Positions 11,311 to 22,205 are shown, numbered from the stretch's first letter. The stretch is DNA of 64,000 bases from Balaenoptera acutorostrata (GCF_949987535.1 NC_080079.1:2108001-2172000), one strand, 5' to 3'. Notes: generated by a model from the sequence alone, not told the origin. Numbers and translations are program-made.

Positions 11311-12550
11311 GGTTGGAGCACTTTTCCCCAGCTTCTTACAGATGTCATTCTAGCATTTCCAGGCCACCTGAACCTGAAACTCTCCACACAGCCTCAAAAA
11401 TAGCGTACAGAAAAATAAGAAGAAATAAAACATCTTCTGCATAACAAAAATTCAAACAACACGGCAAACTTCCAATTATCTATGGCAGAAAATTAACAAC
11501 TGGAGTATAGTACAAGGTTTTGTGGAAACCTAGTAGGATGGGGGGAAAATGCACAGAAAGACCCAAAATGGCCCTAAACATAGAAAATCCATCCTAGATG
11601 CAAAAATTCCAAAAAAAGGTCTTATCAGATCAATGCACTGACTAGAGGGAATGTTGTTAAATTAAATGGGACTCAGAAAGACATTGTTTCCAGGGAAGAA
11701 GGGGCTGAAAATGGAAGGAAAGACACTTACTGGATATTGGGTGGTGGAAGGGGAAAGGACAAAGCAAGTGGGCATAATTTGGATCTCTGCAAGATAAAAT
11801 AGATCCCACACCACTTCCACCTGCCACCCCCTAAAATTCCATTACAGAAGCTACACTTTGATATAACGAAAGAAGTTTCTCTTAAAATATAAAAGTTATA
11901 ATATTCTCCAAACTATTATAATATTGAATCAACTTAAGCAGACTTCATCTATATAAAGCAAATGCAAGAATAAACAGAAAATTTAAATCAAAGAATTTAA
12001 GCTGATGAACCCAGCACTCCCTAAAAGAGTGCCGAATAAAACTAATGCAACGCTCCAAAGTAAATGTAAACACCTTTATACGAGCATTCAAGGATATCAG
12101 AAATGCAGACATTAAGATTTTAAAAATAAACAAAAAGTAGAAGAAATCAAATGAGAATTTATTGAACTCAGGACAAAAGTGGAAGAAAAAGATAGTGTAA
12201 GATCAGAAATGAAAGCAAAGTTATAGACTGCCTGAGTAAGAATATATTTAAATAGAAATTTATTAAAAGTCATAGAAGAAGGTCAGAATAACTTGGAAAA
12301 TAAAAATAAAGGAAGGAAAGACATAAAAAAAGGTCAAAGAAAAGTGGTTGAAGTGGAGGACAGACAAAACAAAATCCAACATATGTATAATCAGAGGTTC
12401 TCCCCCCAGAAAAACAAAACAATGGCCCATGGCTAATATGTAAATCTATACTTCATGGATACTTTACAGAAAGAAAAGAAGACTTAGGTCTACATTTTGC
12501 CAGAGTCTACAGGGACCAGAGAAAAACTGACCCAGAATGATCAACTTTAG

Positions 12551-12832
12551 AGTAAGCTGGGACGAAGTGAGAGAGTGGCATGGACATATATACACTACCA
12601 AATGTAAAACAGATAGCTAGTGGGAAGCAGCCACATAGCACAGGGAGATCAGCTCGGTGCTTTGTGACCACCTAGAGGGGTGGGATAGGGAGTGTGGGAG
12701 GGAGGGAGATGCAAGAGGGAAGAGATATGGGGATATATGTGTACATATAGCTGATTCACTTTGTTATAAAGCAGAAACTAATACACCATTGTAAAGCAAT
12801 TATATGCCAATAAAGACGTATAAAAAAAAAAA
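12551..12832 (+). mobile_element. Younger L1 3' end nested in the old L1
   Basis: A 5'-truncated artiodactyl/cetacean L1 3' UTR: 'aagctgggacgaagtgagagagtggcatgg', 'acagatagctagtgggaagcagcc', the G-rich tract at about 12677-12707, 'agcagaaactaatacaccattgtaaagcaattat', aataaa and poly(A). It splits the older L1 between 'gatcaactttag' and 'cctggtaaaac'. Possible short target-site duplication: aactttag (12543-12550) and aaccttag (12833-12840), 7/8 match. The same 3' UTR lies in antisense at 54021-54400. Confidence 0.85.
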
Positions 12833-14559
12833 AACCTTAGCCTGGTAAAACTATTACAATTTAAAAGCTTAAAAAAAAAATCTCTGGACCTCAAGGAAAA
12901 ACTATAAAAATAACCTATTAGTCTGGCATCAGACATCTCAAGGTAACAATGGGGGAATTTCAATAAATATGAGGAGAGAATATGTGAACCGAGGATTTTA
13001 TACACAGCCAAAAGCAGTCTAATGTCAAGGCTAGAATAGCAATTTTGATCATGTAAGATCACAGGACCACTGTTCTCATGAGCCTTTCTTGAGGAATCTG
13101 CTGGAGGATGGGCTTCTTCCAACCAAGCTATGACCGAAGAAACTTGGCTAAAGGAACTAATGGTCATGATTTAATATACTTAATTGAATATTTAAGACTA
13201 AGCTAATAGAGTGGGGATGAGAGTGGAAGAAGATATAAATATCACATATTTTGGCAAAATGGAAATAATAAAAACTAAAAAGGGAAACAAAACTAAACAA
13301 GAAGAGGGAAAACAAAATAAGTGTATTGATTGTGGTATGGAGCTCAGGGAAATGTCAAGGATACCACCAAAACTGATTTTTTCTAAAGGCAGAAAAATAA
13401 TAAATAAGAACAGAGAAGGCTAAGGGAATTTTAAAGTGTGTAAGTACAAAGATGCAATAAAGGTAGAACAAAACACAAGCCAATGTAAATAGCAGAGAGA
13501 GAGAGAAAGTAAAATAAATAAAAGAGTGGAGGAAACCCAACACAGAAGGAAAGAAAATAACACATATGCATGAATAACTCTAGCAATAGTGACATGAAGT
13601 AATATAATTGCAGTGAGACTCATCACAGCCACATATAAATATGAATGAGTTCAACTGACCTATTAAAAATTATTTCCGATTTGTTTCAGAAAGCAAGACT
13701 CAACTATATGTTGCATGCACAAGATACACGTGACTTAAAAAGGCTAAAAATATAAAGGAAGACAGAGTTATACCAGGCAAATGAAAGCAATGAGATAGCA
13801 GAGGTTCTGACCTTAAGTGAAAAAATTACAAAGAAGGATATGTTTTAACACTATGACCACAATTCACAATAATACGCATCAGTTACAAATAACTCCGCTA
13901 AAAATAACAGTAAATATCTCCATAAAGTATAAAGTATAGAAGTGGACAAAATTCTGTAAGGAGCTAGAAGACACTGGCAACATAATCAAGAAGATAGATC
14001 TTATTGTACTATTCAAAAGTTACTCCTTAGCACACATGGGACTTCCACTAGAATTGACCATTTATTAGGTCACAGAGAAAATATCAATACATTCCATAAA
14101 GTAGACAATTGCAAATAGTCTTGTCTCTTCACAGCGCAATAAAACTAGAAACTAATAACTAAACTAAAAAACAAAAATTAAATTCAGCTTGGAAATTGAA
14201 AAAAACAAAACCTTCAATTATACAACTCAGACGAAAGAGAAAAGGCAAATTGAAACTACAGAATTTCTAAAAAAAAAAAAAATGATAACCATTATGGAAT
14301 TCATTGAAAGCAGTCATCAGGGGAAACTCTGTAGCCTTAAATGCTTACATCATTATAAACAAAAATAAATGAAAAAGCCACGAAAAGAACAAAAAGTAAA
14401 CCAAAATAAGCACAAAAAAGTAAACAAAAAATAAAACCAAAAATTAATTTATTAGACAAGAGAAAAATAGTAGATCAAATTAATAATCAAAACATGGATT
14501 TTTCCTCCAAAATATCAAAATATCAAAGTAAACAAACAACTAGCTACCATGATTAGGAA

Positions 14560-14640
14560 AAGGGAGAAGAAATCATACATATATATATGAAATAATATAT
14601 AAAATATATAGAAAAATATATATATAATAATCAGTTGTCC
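14560..14640. repeat. AT-rich low-complexity tract
   Basis: Mostly alternating TA with interruptions (near 14575-14585 and 14615-14630), lying inside the old L1 ORF2 region. Confidence 0.7.
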
Positions 14641-15321
14641 AAAAAAGTAAAAATTAAGAACTATCATAAGAGATTATTTGCAGAACTCTATGCAAATAAA
14701 TTTGAAAATCTAGATGAAATGCATAATTTCCTATGAAATTAGAGTTCTCCAAAATTGACCCTATTAGAAACAGAAAGGTTAAACAAAATAGTTTTTATAG
14801 AAGTTAGAAAGTTATGAAGAAACTACCTGAAAAAAATATGAGGTACTGATAATTTCACAAGGGAATTACACAAAAAAAATCAAAAATTAGATATTCCCAA
14901 GGCTACAAAAATTTCTCTGCATAAAAAGTGAAAAAAAAAATCTTTTCATGAAGAATAGGAAGAATTACAACATTTAACACCAGATAAAGACAATACAAAA
15001 TAATCTACTCAACATTGGTAGAATGCTAAGTGAAACCACACTGCAAAGCCATTTCCCACCCCTTAGATAATCAAAGTGGAGAAATTTGCCAGCGCTTTCT
15101 GACAGCGAGGCTGTGGGGTGGGCATTTCCATAACTGCTGGTGGGAAGGATATCTATGCATCTTTAAGGAAGGGCAATATCAAAGTCACACGTGTACTTAC
15201 CTTCAACACTTCTTCTATGAATTTACCCTGAAGTTGCCCCTTTGACAATACAAAAATGCAGATTAACAAAGTTATTCATTGCAGCTTTGTTTGTGATGGC
15301 AAAATAATAATAATATTTTAA

Positions 15322-15540
15322 ACCAAGGGTTGGCAAACTAAGTGCCCCCTGCCACTTGCCAGCTTTTACAGTCAAAGTTTTACTGGAACACAGCCAAACC
15401 CTGCTAGTTTATCTATGGCTGCTTTGAACGACAAAGGAAGAGTTGAATAAATCCAACAGAGACCCCAAAACCTGTGAGTCTCGAAAGCTGACTCTCTGGC
15501 CTTTAAGTAGAAGTCAGTCTCTGTCATCAATGACAGGATG
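15322..15540 (+). mobile_element. Non-autonomous hAT-type DNA transposon remnant
   Basis: Begins with a hAT-like terminus 'agggttggcaaact' and continues with 'caaagttttactggaacacagcc', 'tctatggctgctttgaacgacaaagg' and 'gagttgaataaatccaacagagacc'. This is the order of a common mammalian non-autonomous hAT (Charlie-like) family whose exact name I cannot give. It interrupts the old L1. A second copy of the same family is at 27555-27858. Confidence 0.6.
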
Positions 15541-15905
15541 CAGGGGATCGCTTGGCTAAGTTACAGGGCGGCACACAAGTGTGTACTGAGCAGGTGTAAA
15601 AAAGATTAAGAGGTGTTCTTACTCACTGACGTTAACCGGATATATTGCTAAGCGCAAATGCAAAGGGCAGGAGAGTATACATATATAGTATGTACAAAGA
15701 AGAAATACGAATATCTGTTGGTTCATTTTCCAAAAACAAACACAGGGAGAATAAGCCAGAAACCACTGAGACTGGTTACCTACAGGCATATGTGCAATGA
15801 GGTAAAAGGATTGGGGAAGACACTTCTTGGAGCATTACTTTTCATATAGTTTTGAATTTTGGAACCATATTAAGATTTCCTGTACTCAAAATCCCTAAAA
15901 TAGAA

Positions 15906-16270
15906 TACAGGAGTTAATTAACACAACCGTATTTCAATTAAATAACACAGACTCTGAAGAGGGGAAAAACTAACCCAAGAATCTTTGAACACAATAATTT
16001 GACTATGTAGCCTGATTATAAAGACCAAGAAAAAAAGAGACTGTAAACAGATGTTGAACTCTGGTTTGGTGAGTTTGTTTTCTCAGTGGTGTCATTGGCA
16101 CTTCTGAAATGCATTCCTTAAAAGCTAGGACTGTGTGAAAGAGTGAGTACCCTGAGGGTGATGGGCTGGGTTTCTCACAGTGGTGGAGGAGATTACAAAT
16201 CTGGGAAGGGGAAACGGGCGTCACCCTTTTTGCCTTTGAATTCAAATCCATATCTGCTACAGTCCGCTTA
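15906..16270. other. Unique DNA, nothing recognised
   Basis: AT-rich to mixed DNA between the old L1 and a CHR SINE. No gene or named repeat. Confidence 0.4.
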
Positions 16271-16271
16271 C

Positions 16272-16694
16272 AAGAGCACAAAATCAGGGCTTCCCTGGTG
16301 GCACAGTGGTTGAGAATCTGCCTGCTAATGCAGGGGACACGGGTTCGAGCCCTGGTCTGGGAAGATCCCACATGCCACGGAGCAGCTGGGCCCGTGAGCC
16401 ACAACTACTGAGCCTGCGCGTCTGGAGCCTGTGCCCCGCAACGGGAGGGGCCGCGATAGTGAGAGGCCCGCGCACCGCGATGAAGAGCGGTCCCCGCACC
16501 GCGATGAAGAGTGGCCCCCACTTGCCGCAACTGGAGAAAGCCCTCGCACGAACCGAAGACCCAACACAGCCAAAAATAAATAAATAAATAAATAAAGTAG
16601 CTATTAAAAAAAAAAAAAAAAGCAAAATAAATCAGGATGTTATAAGCTGGCTAAATCTATTAAAAAAAAAAAAAAAAAAAAGAGCACAAAATCA
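16272..16694 (+). mobile_element. CHR SINE (CHR-2-like) with internal duplication and two-part tail
   Basis: A full-length tRNA-Glu-derived SINE at 16287-16679. It starts gggcttccctggtggc, carries a pol III A-box-like segment and the B box ggttcgagccc, and has the long body ending in 'gaccc aacacagcc' and an AAAT tail. It is flanked by a 15-bp perfect duplication, aagagcacaaaatca, at 16272-16286 and 16680-16694. Two oddities: a 24-bp tandem duplication (16472-16495 and 16496-16519), and a tail in which about 40 bp of non-SINE sequence (about 16622-16661) lies between two poly(A) tracts, all inside the target-site duplication. Confidence 0.95.
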
Positions 16695-16899
16695 TCCTCA
16701 CGCTATTCCTGTCAAGAAAGGCAAAATCTGAATCTATTCATGAGGAAACATCAGACAAACCCACAATGAACATTTTATAAAATAACTTTCCATCCTCTTT
16801 AACGACATCAAAGGAATGAAGGGTAAAACGGAGAGAAGCTGACCTAGTTTAGGAGGAACCAGACGCCTGGCACCAGAATGTATCTGGCTTGGCTCTCAG
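16695..16899. other. Unique DNA, nothing recognised
   Basis: Short spacer after the CHR SINE. No feature can be supported. Confidence 0.4.
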
Positions 16900-17293
16900 G
16901 CTGCAAAAAATGAAATAAGAATGAAGGACATTATTGGAACACGGAAAAACTTTGAAAAACGATTTTGGATTAGATAATAATGTCCCATCAATGCAAAATT
17001 TCCTAACTTTGAAAACTTTACTGTGGTGATATAACAGAATGACCCTGCTCTAAGGAAATGTACACTGAAGTGTTTAGGAATGACAGAGCACTGTGTCTGA
17101 AAATTACTTCTAAATGAGAATATGTATAATATATATATATATGATTTGAGTTATATATGATAATGGAAGGAGAAGATTCACAATTGACACATGGAGAAAC
17201 GGAAATAATTGGTGAATTGGGATAAAACGTAGATGGGGCTAATTTATTATTCTTATATCTTTTCTATTTTTGAAATCACATCCAAAAAAAAAA
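16900..17293 (+). mobile_element. Ancient L1-like 3' end
   Basis: Order of weak landmarks resembles the 3' UTR of old L1s: 'ggatgaaggacattattggaacac'-like start, 'gattagataataatg', 'gtacactgaagtgtttaggaatgacagagcactgtgtctg', 'aatttattattcttatatcttttctatttttgaaatcac', then an A run at 17284-17296. Short TA repeats lie near 17130-17145. Confidence 0.5.
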
Positions 17294-17299
17294 AAATCC

Positions 17300-17554
17300 C
17301 CTAAATGGTATTATCCCATAGTCTTCTGGATCTCATTTCTGAAATTCAGCTTTCAGTTTTATTGCTCCCGTGAAGGTAGGGATTCTTTTTTCCCTTCAAT
17401 ATTTTCTTTATTTTGCTTTTAATATCTTCTCATCTGTTTTCCAGCAATTTAAGAATAATTTGCCTAAGTGCAGTTTTCTTTGTGTTTATCCTGCTTTGGA
17501 TTTGGAAAGTGTCTTACATCTGTGACATGATACTTTTAATTATATTTGCGCATC
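17300..17554 (-). mobile_element. Old LINE-like remnant, left part
   Basis: T-rich DNA whose text resumes after the inserted LTR (see 17945-18500). It resembles a common old mammalian LINE (L1M-like) in antisense. The family is uncertain. Confidence 0.4.
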
Positions 17555-17949
17555 TGTTATGGACTGAATTGTGTTCCCCTGAAATTCCTATGTTGAAGCC
17601 CTAACCCAAATGTGACTGTATATGGTATACAGCCCTTAAGGAGGTAAATATGGTTAAATGGAGTCTTAAGTGTGGAGCCCTAATCCCCTAGGACTGGTGC
17701 CCTTATAAGAAGAGGAAGAAACACCAGAGATCTCTCTTTCCCCACAAGTGCACAGGGGAAAGGCCACGTCAAGACACAGAAGGTGCTGTATACAAAGCAA
17801 GGAGAGACGTCTCAGCAGAAACCAGCCCTGCTGGAACCTCGACCTTGGACTTCCAGCCTCCAGAATTATGAGAACGTAACTCTCTGTTGTTTAAGCCATG
17901 CAATCTGTGAGATTTTGTTAAGGCAGCCTGAGCTGACTAACACAGTATC
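17550..17949 (+). mobile_element. MLT1-type solo LTR with 5-bp target-site duplication
   Basis: Plus-oriented MaLR LTR at 17555-17944: starts tgttatggactgaattgtgt, carries 'gttgaagccctaaccc', 'aggactggtgcccttataagaagagg', 'gaccttggacttccagcctccagaattatgag', 'gttgtttaagcca', and ends 'ctgactaacaca'. The flanks gcatc (17550-17554) and gtatc (17945-17949) are a 4/5 match to a 5-bp duplication, the size expected for this class. No internal retroviral sequence remains. Confidence 0.85.
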
Positions 17950-18500
17950 AGTTTTGGGAAATTGGCAGCCAGAATTTTAAATATTCCTTCAGTCTTACTC
18001 TCTCTCCGTTTTCCTTTGGGGATGCTGATATACATAGATCAGACCTTTTTGCTCTGTCCCACACGTCTCTTACACTTTTCTTTACGTTTTCCATTCTTCT
18101 TCCTCTTTGTGCATCACTTTGAATACTCCCAAATGAATTATCACCTGCCTCACTAATTATTTTCTCTGATGTATCTAATCTCCTATTAACTCATTCATTA
18201 AATTATTAATTTAATTTATGATTACTTTAGCTCTAGAATTACAATTTAGTTTTTTAATGGATTTTAGGCATCTGATGAAAGTCTCCATCCTTTTCTCTTT
18301 ATTCTTAATTGTGTTGATCATAGCTATTTTAAAGTTCATGTCTGGTCTGTCCAAAATCTGAATCTCTGTGGGTCTCTTACTAAAGTCTATTGTTTTTCTT
18401 TGTTATTCAGTACTGATTTTTAGCAGGCCTTGTAATTTTTTTTAATTGAATATCAGATTTTGCAGGCTTTGCAGATAAAAAGAAATGGTAGTGGCTTCAG
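17950..18500 (-). mobile_element. Old LINE-like remnant, right part
   Basis: Antisense text such as 'ggggatgctgatatacatagatcagacctttttgctctgtcccacacgtctctta', 'gatgtatctaatctcctattaactcattcatt', 'tagctctagaatt' and 'gatcatagctattttaaagttcatgtctgg' matches a widespread old mammalian LINE segment. It continues the fragment left of the inserted LTR. Confidence 0.55.
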
Positions 18501-19131
18501 ATGATGATGTTTCCTCCAAAGAGATTAAGTGTTTTTCTGGCAGGCAAGTGGGTACCACCGGGTCACAGTGGTCCTGTCAATGGTTAGTTGTCAGATTTGC
18601 TATGGCCGACCTGCATTAGTCTTTCCCTCACCCTTAGGATGTGGTCCTCACCACTTGGTATGGCCCTTTCAGGCTCTTACTTGATAGTCTGCGGTGATCA
18701 CCAAAGCCCTTGACCTTGGCAGGGTTTGAACTCTTGCCTCCAGCATCCTGTGGCTGCTGAAAATCTTTTCAGTGTTTTGACCTGTCACACACACAGCTCA
18801 GGAGTTAGCCCACAACTTGCAAGGAAGTTGTTTGGGGATTTTCCAGCTTGCTTCTCTGAGGTGCCCTCTCTCTTAATTTTCAGCCACTTGTTATTCCTGA
18901 GCTCTGATTATGTCTCCTCAGCCTAGTAAATGTTTTGCTTTCTGCTTGGAGCTCTACCTACATCCCATCCCCTCCCCCTCCCCAACTCCATCCTTTGGAA
19001 TGGAACACATCCCAGGGAATATATCCAGGTAGTTGTGAAGCTCACCTCTTGTGTGTGCCTCCTCTCCAGGGTCATACCTCCTCAAGTCCTGCCTGCAATA
19101 AGTGGTCCCCACTTCTCTATAGGAATTAAGT
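18501..19131. other. Unique DNA, nothing recognised
   Basis: Mixed composition with small overlapping open frames. No repeat or gene that I can support. Confidence 0.4.
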
Positions 19132-19157
19132 GCACACACACACACACACACACACAC
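19132..19157. repeat. (CA)13 microsatellite
   Basis: An uninterrupted CA dinucleotide run, likely polymorphic in a population. Confidence 0.97.
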
Positions 19158-19744
19158 TTTTATAATTATTTCCATCAGGAGGATTTTCACAGTATATCTG
19201 TTGTTGCCAGAAATGAAGTATGTTTTCTGAAGTTGATGTAAACAGGGCCCAAAAGGATAACATTTGATATTCCAAATACTCCTGGAAATTTTAAGACAAT
19301 CAGTAAATCTCTGAGTAAAGATAGCACCCTAAATAAAACTACAACTAGCAAAACTATTTGATCAGTAAAGCCAGAAAACAGTACTAGAATCTTGTAAACC
19401 TACTTATGCTCAAATTTTAAAAAAGAAAATCTGTTTAAAATAATTCTTAGCTTCATTAAAGCATAATCCATTTTCATAAATTCATTGTTTGAAAATAAGG
19501 AATGGATAAATACATTTAAAACATTCTCCAGCTTATCAATTTATTTTAAACATGTGGCACATTTGACTGAAATCTGGAATTTCATTCCAAATGATTGAAA
19601 TAAAAAGCATTTACATGAGTAAATAATGATTGATTTTCACTTTTACTAAAGGCCCGTAAGTTCAAAAGCCAAAATATGTCAGGGTAAAGGTCATTCTGAA
19701 CAGTTCGAAATAGTCAGGGACAAACCTGTAAAATCTTGTAAGAG
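19158..19744. other. AT-rich unique DNA
   Basis: AT-rich sequence without recognisable repeat structure or open frames of note. Confidence 0.4.
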
Positions 19745-19950
19745 ATCAGGAGGGGCAGGGGTTTGTATTTGAGAGTCGGATGGCCCAGGTTGGAAGCTGG
19801 TCACCTTGTGCAGCCGTGACACACAATCTGTAGCAGCTACACCTCCCTCATAGGGTCGCTGGGAGGGAAAATGAATCACCATGGTGGAAGCTTCTAGAAT
19901 AGGGTCTGGCACACAGAGGCCTTGGGCATTGTTGGCTCTGATTCAGAGAT
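19745..19950 (+). mobile_element. MIR SINE
   Basis: MIR order in plus orientation: 'gagagtcggatggcccaggttggaagctgg' (5' core), 'acctccctcatagggtcgctgggagggaaaatgaatcacc', then 'tagaatagggtctggcacacagaggccttgggcattgttggctctg', which parallels the MIR 3' end. Confidence 0.7.
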
Positions 19951-20394
19951 GGATGCTTCCAGTGGGCCCAGGTCTCACCTGCGGGCAGCCCTCAGGACGG
20001 CCCTGAACAGAACTTTGGAGAACATACCATCCTTGTGTCCAACGTCCCTCTGTCTGAGAACACTGCTCCTGTAAAGACGGCAGCTCCAGGGACTGGCTGA
20101 TGCCCTGTGCTCCCTGCTACGGGGCCCTGCCACCCTCCAAAAATGGGGGCCCTCCCCTAGGAATAGGAGGGCAGGGCCAGTCCTCTCTCTCCTGGGGCCG
20201 AGACAAGAAATATAACCTACTGCCCTTGGGGGTGTTGCTGACACCTCGGAGGGACCAAGCAGGAAGAAGCCACCACCGGGCAGTGGATTGTGATACAGCA
20301 AGGACGCCGTGCAACTATGTGCTTAAGACTGAATGATTCCAGCCCTGTGAATCTAGAGGCCTTTCTGTGGGGACAGGACATTGGGGTGAGAACT
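19951..20394. other. Unique GC-rich DNA
   Basis: GC-rich sequence with overlapping frames of about 65-113 codons on both strands. No homology can be recognised. Confidence 0.4.
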
Positions 20395-20525
20395 CCACCC
20401 TCCTCAGCCATCGCCTTGCTCTGTGACCTGGGACTAGTCAGCTGGCCTCCCTGGGCCCTGGGTCTCATCTCTGGGGTAAGATGCTCAGACCCAGATCTGA
20501 AAGGTCCCCTCTGGCTGTAACATTC
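20395..20525 (+). mobile_element. MIR SINE fragment
   Basis: Carries 'cttgctctgtgacctgggactagtcagctggcctccctgggcc' and 'tctcatctctggggtaagatg', then 'aaggtcccctctggctgtaacattcc', matching the order of a MIR core and 3' variant. Confidence 0.55.
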
Positions 20526-20650
20526 CAGGACACTAAAGTGGACCAGTTCAAATGTCACTCAGCTCTGTTTAAGTGTGCTGAGAGATAGTCCACCATTTAA
20601 ATACAAAAATGCTTTCCTCCATTTTAAAAGATGTTAACTTCCTCACCTGC

Positions 20651-20936
20651 TATTATGGGCTGAATTGTGTTCCCCCCAAAATTCATATGTTGTAGTTTGC
20701 CAAGGCCGCTGTAACAAATTTCCTCTTCATATAAGGACACCAGTCATACTGGTAAAATTTGGACACAGACACACAGAGGGAAGACCACGTGAGGACACAG
20801 GGAGGTGGTGGTCATCTACCAGCCAAGGAGAGAGGCCTCGGGGGAACCAGCCCTGCCGACACCTTGATCTCGACTTCCAGCCCCCAGGACTGGGAGGCCA
20901 GTATTGTGTTACAGCGGCCTTGGCAAACTAATTCAC
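20651..20936 (+). mobile_element. Mosaic MLT1 LTR with an inverted internal segment
   Basis: The ends are MLT1 in sense: 'tattatgggctgaattgtgttccccccaaaattcatatgttg' at 20651-20693 and 'aggacacagggaggtgg ... cagccccc aggactgggaggcc ... ggcaaactaattca' at about 20757-20936. Between them, about 20694-20755 reads as MLT1 in antisense: 'gtttgccaaggccgctgtaacaaatttcc' is the reverse of an LTR 3' end and 'ataaggacaccagtcatactgg' the reverse of the mid-LTR segment. This suggests a small inversion with deletion, or fusion of two LTRs. Confidence 0.65.
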
Positions 20937-20982
20937 CTGCTTGTCGCTGACGTGTTGTTTCTTTGTGACCCAATTTTGGTTT

Positions 20983-21468
20983 TTCCCAGCTTTATTGAGT
21001 TATGATTGACAAATAAATTATTTATATTTAAGGTGTAAACACAGTGCCTTGACATATGCGTATATTGTGAAACGATTCTCAAAATCAAATTCATTAACAC
21101 ATCCGTCACTCCACAAAGTTACCTTTTATCGTGTGGTGAGATCACTTAGGATCTACTCTCTTAGAAAATTGTGAGTACACATTATTATTAATGATAGTCA
21201 CCATGCTGTACATTAGATTTCTAGAGTTTATTCATCTTAGAACTGAAAGTTTGTACCCTTTGACCAATATCTCCCCATTTCCCCCCTCCTCCAGCCCCTG
21301 GTCACCACCATTCTACCCTCTGTTTCTCTAAATGCAACTTGTTAGATTCCACATATAAGTGATATCATGCAATATTTGTCTTTCTGTGTCTGGTTTATTT
21401 CACTTAGCATACTGTCCTCCAGGTTTACCCATGTTGTCACAAATGGCAGGATTTCCTTCTTTTTTTAA
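20983..21468 (-). mobile_element. L1 3' UTR and ORF2 end, antisense
   Basis: Antisense L1 (L1MA/MB-like): 'agctttattgagttatgattgac', 'ttcattaacacatccgtcactcc', 'tgctgtacattagatttctagagtttattcatc', 'ttagattccacatataagtgatatcatgcaatatttgtctttctgtgtctgg', 'catgttgtcacaaatggcaggatttcctt'. No frame survives. It meets a plus-strand L1 ORF2 piece directly at about 21469. Confidence 0.8.
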
Positions 21469-21845
21469 AATGGATCCAAGACTTAAAAGTAAGACCTAAA
21501 ACTGTAAAACTCCTAGAAGAAAATATAGGGAATAAGTTCCTTTATATTGGTCTTAGAAATGTTTTTTTGGACTTGACATCAAAAGCAAAGGCAACAAAAG
21601 CAAAAATAAAGAAGTGGGACTACATCAAACTAAAAATGTCTGCACAGCAAAGGAAACCATCAGCAAGATTAAAAGACAACCCTATGGTGTGGGAGAAGAT
21701 ACTTGCAAACCACATACGTGATATGGGGTTAATAGTTAAAATAGCTAAGGAACTCGTACAACTCAACAGCAAAACGACACAACATCCAGCTGGGAACATG
21801 GGCAAAGCACCTGAACAGACATTTTTTTTTCTGAAGAAGACAGGC
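21469..21845 (+). mobile_element. L1 ORF2 fragment
   Basis: Sense ORF2 C-terminal text: 'ggatccaagacttaaaagtaagacctaaaactgtaaaactcctagaagaaaatatag', 'tgggactacatcaaactaaaaa', 'ctatggtgtgggagaagatacttgcaaa', 'aactcaacagcaaaacgaca'. The 112-codon frame at 21567-21905 is a remnant of ORF2 with a lost start and no catalytic motifs. Confidence 0.8.
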
Positions 21846-22034
21846 AGATGTGCCCCAGTTCTAAATGTAGGTGTGCGTCCCAGTCACCGCCTTCACTGTG
21901 GTTAGTAAGTGACCATAAGTCACAAGTCCTTTTTTGTCCTTTCTTCACTAAACCCCAGCCTTGTGTGCAACTTGGGGCAAATAAACGTCAAATTTGTCAT
22001 GAAGATTAGAATAGAATGCAAGTCTGTGTATAAA

Positions 22035-22205
22035 ATAGGTAAGCAACAAGGATATATTATACAGCACAGTGAAATATAGCCATAGTTTTGTAATAACGTT
22101 AAATGGAATATAATGTATAAAAGTATTGAATCACCATGTTGCACACCTGAAACTAATATGATATTATAAATCAACTATACTTCAGCAAAAGAAAATTTTT
22201 TTAAA
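22035..22205 (+). mobile_element. L1 3' end
   Basis: Plus-strand L1 3' UTR: 'ggtaagcaacaaggatatattatacagcacagtgaaatatagcca', 'tgttgcacacctgaaactaatatgatattataaatcaactatacttcag', followed by an A-rich tail. It may belong to the same insertion as the ORF2 fragment to its left, with the sequence between (about 21850-22030) of unclear origin. Confidence 0.75.

Larger units (their letters stand above)
11400..15905 (+). mobile_element. Long degenerate L1 (L1M type) with nested insertions
   Basis: A plus-strand old L1 that can be followed in order. Regions: an A-rich 5'/ORF1 part; the ORF1-ORF2 junction near 12380-12550 ('ccaacatatgtataatcag', 'gacccagaatgatcaacttt'); the continuation at 12840-13160 ('tggcatcagacatctcaa', 'gagcctttcttgaggaatctgctggaggatg'); ORF2 endonuclease-region remnants near 13960-14380; further ORF2 to about 15010; ORF2 end near 15270 ('tcattgcagctttgtttgtgatggc'); and 3' UTR at 15580-15905. 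All frames are destroyed and the middle of ORF2 appears deleted near 15010-15030. Two younger elements interrupt it. The exact 5' boundary is unclear. Confidence 0.7.

Noticed and set aside
16320..16370. tRNA-like segments with A and B boxes
   Set aside because: They belong to the tRNA-Glu-derived head of CHR SINEs. No intact tRNA cloverleaf gene was recognised.
16306..16587. Frames shared between the 16.3-, 22.4- and 46.9-kb loci
   Set aside because: These are translations of the CHR SINE body, so the similarity is due to a repeat and not to a gene family.
21567..21905. 112-codon plus-strand frame resembling a reverse transcriptase C-terminus
   Set aside because: It is an L1 ORF2 fragment without catalytic motifs, interrupted on both sides.
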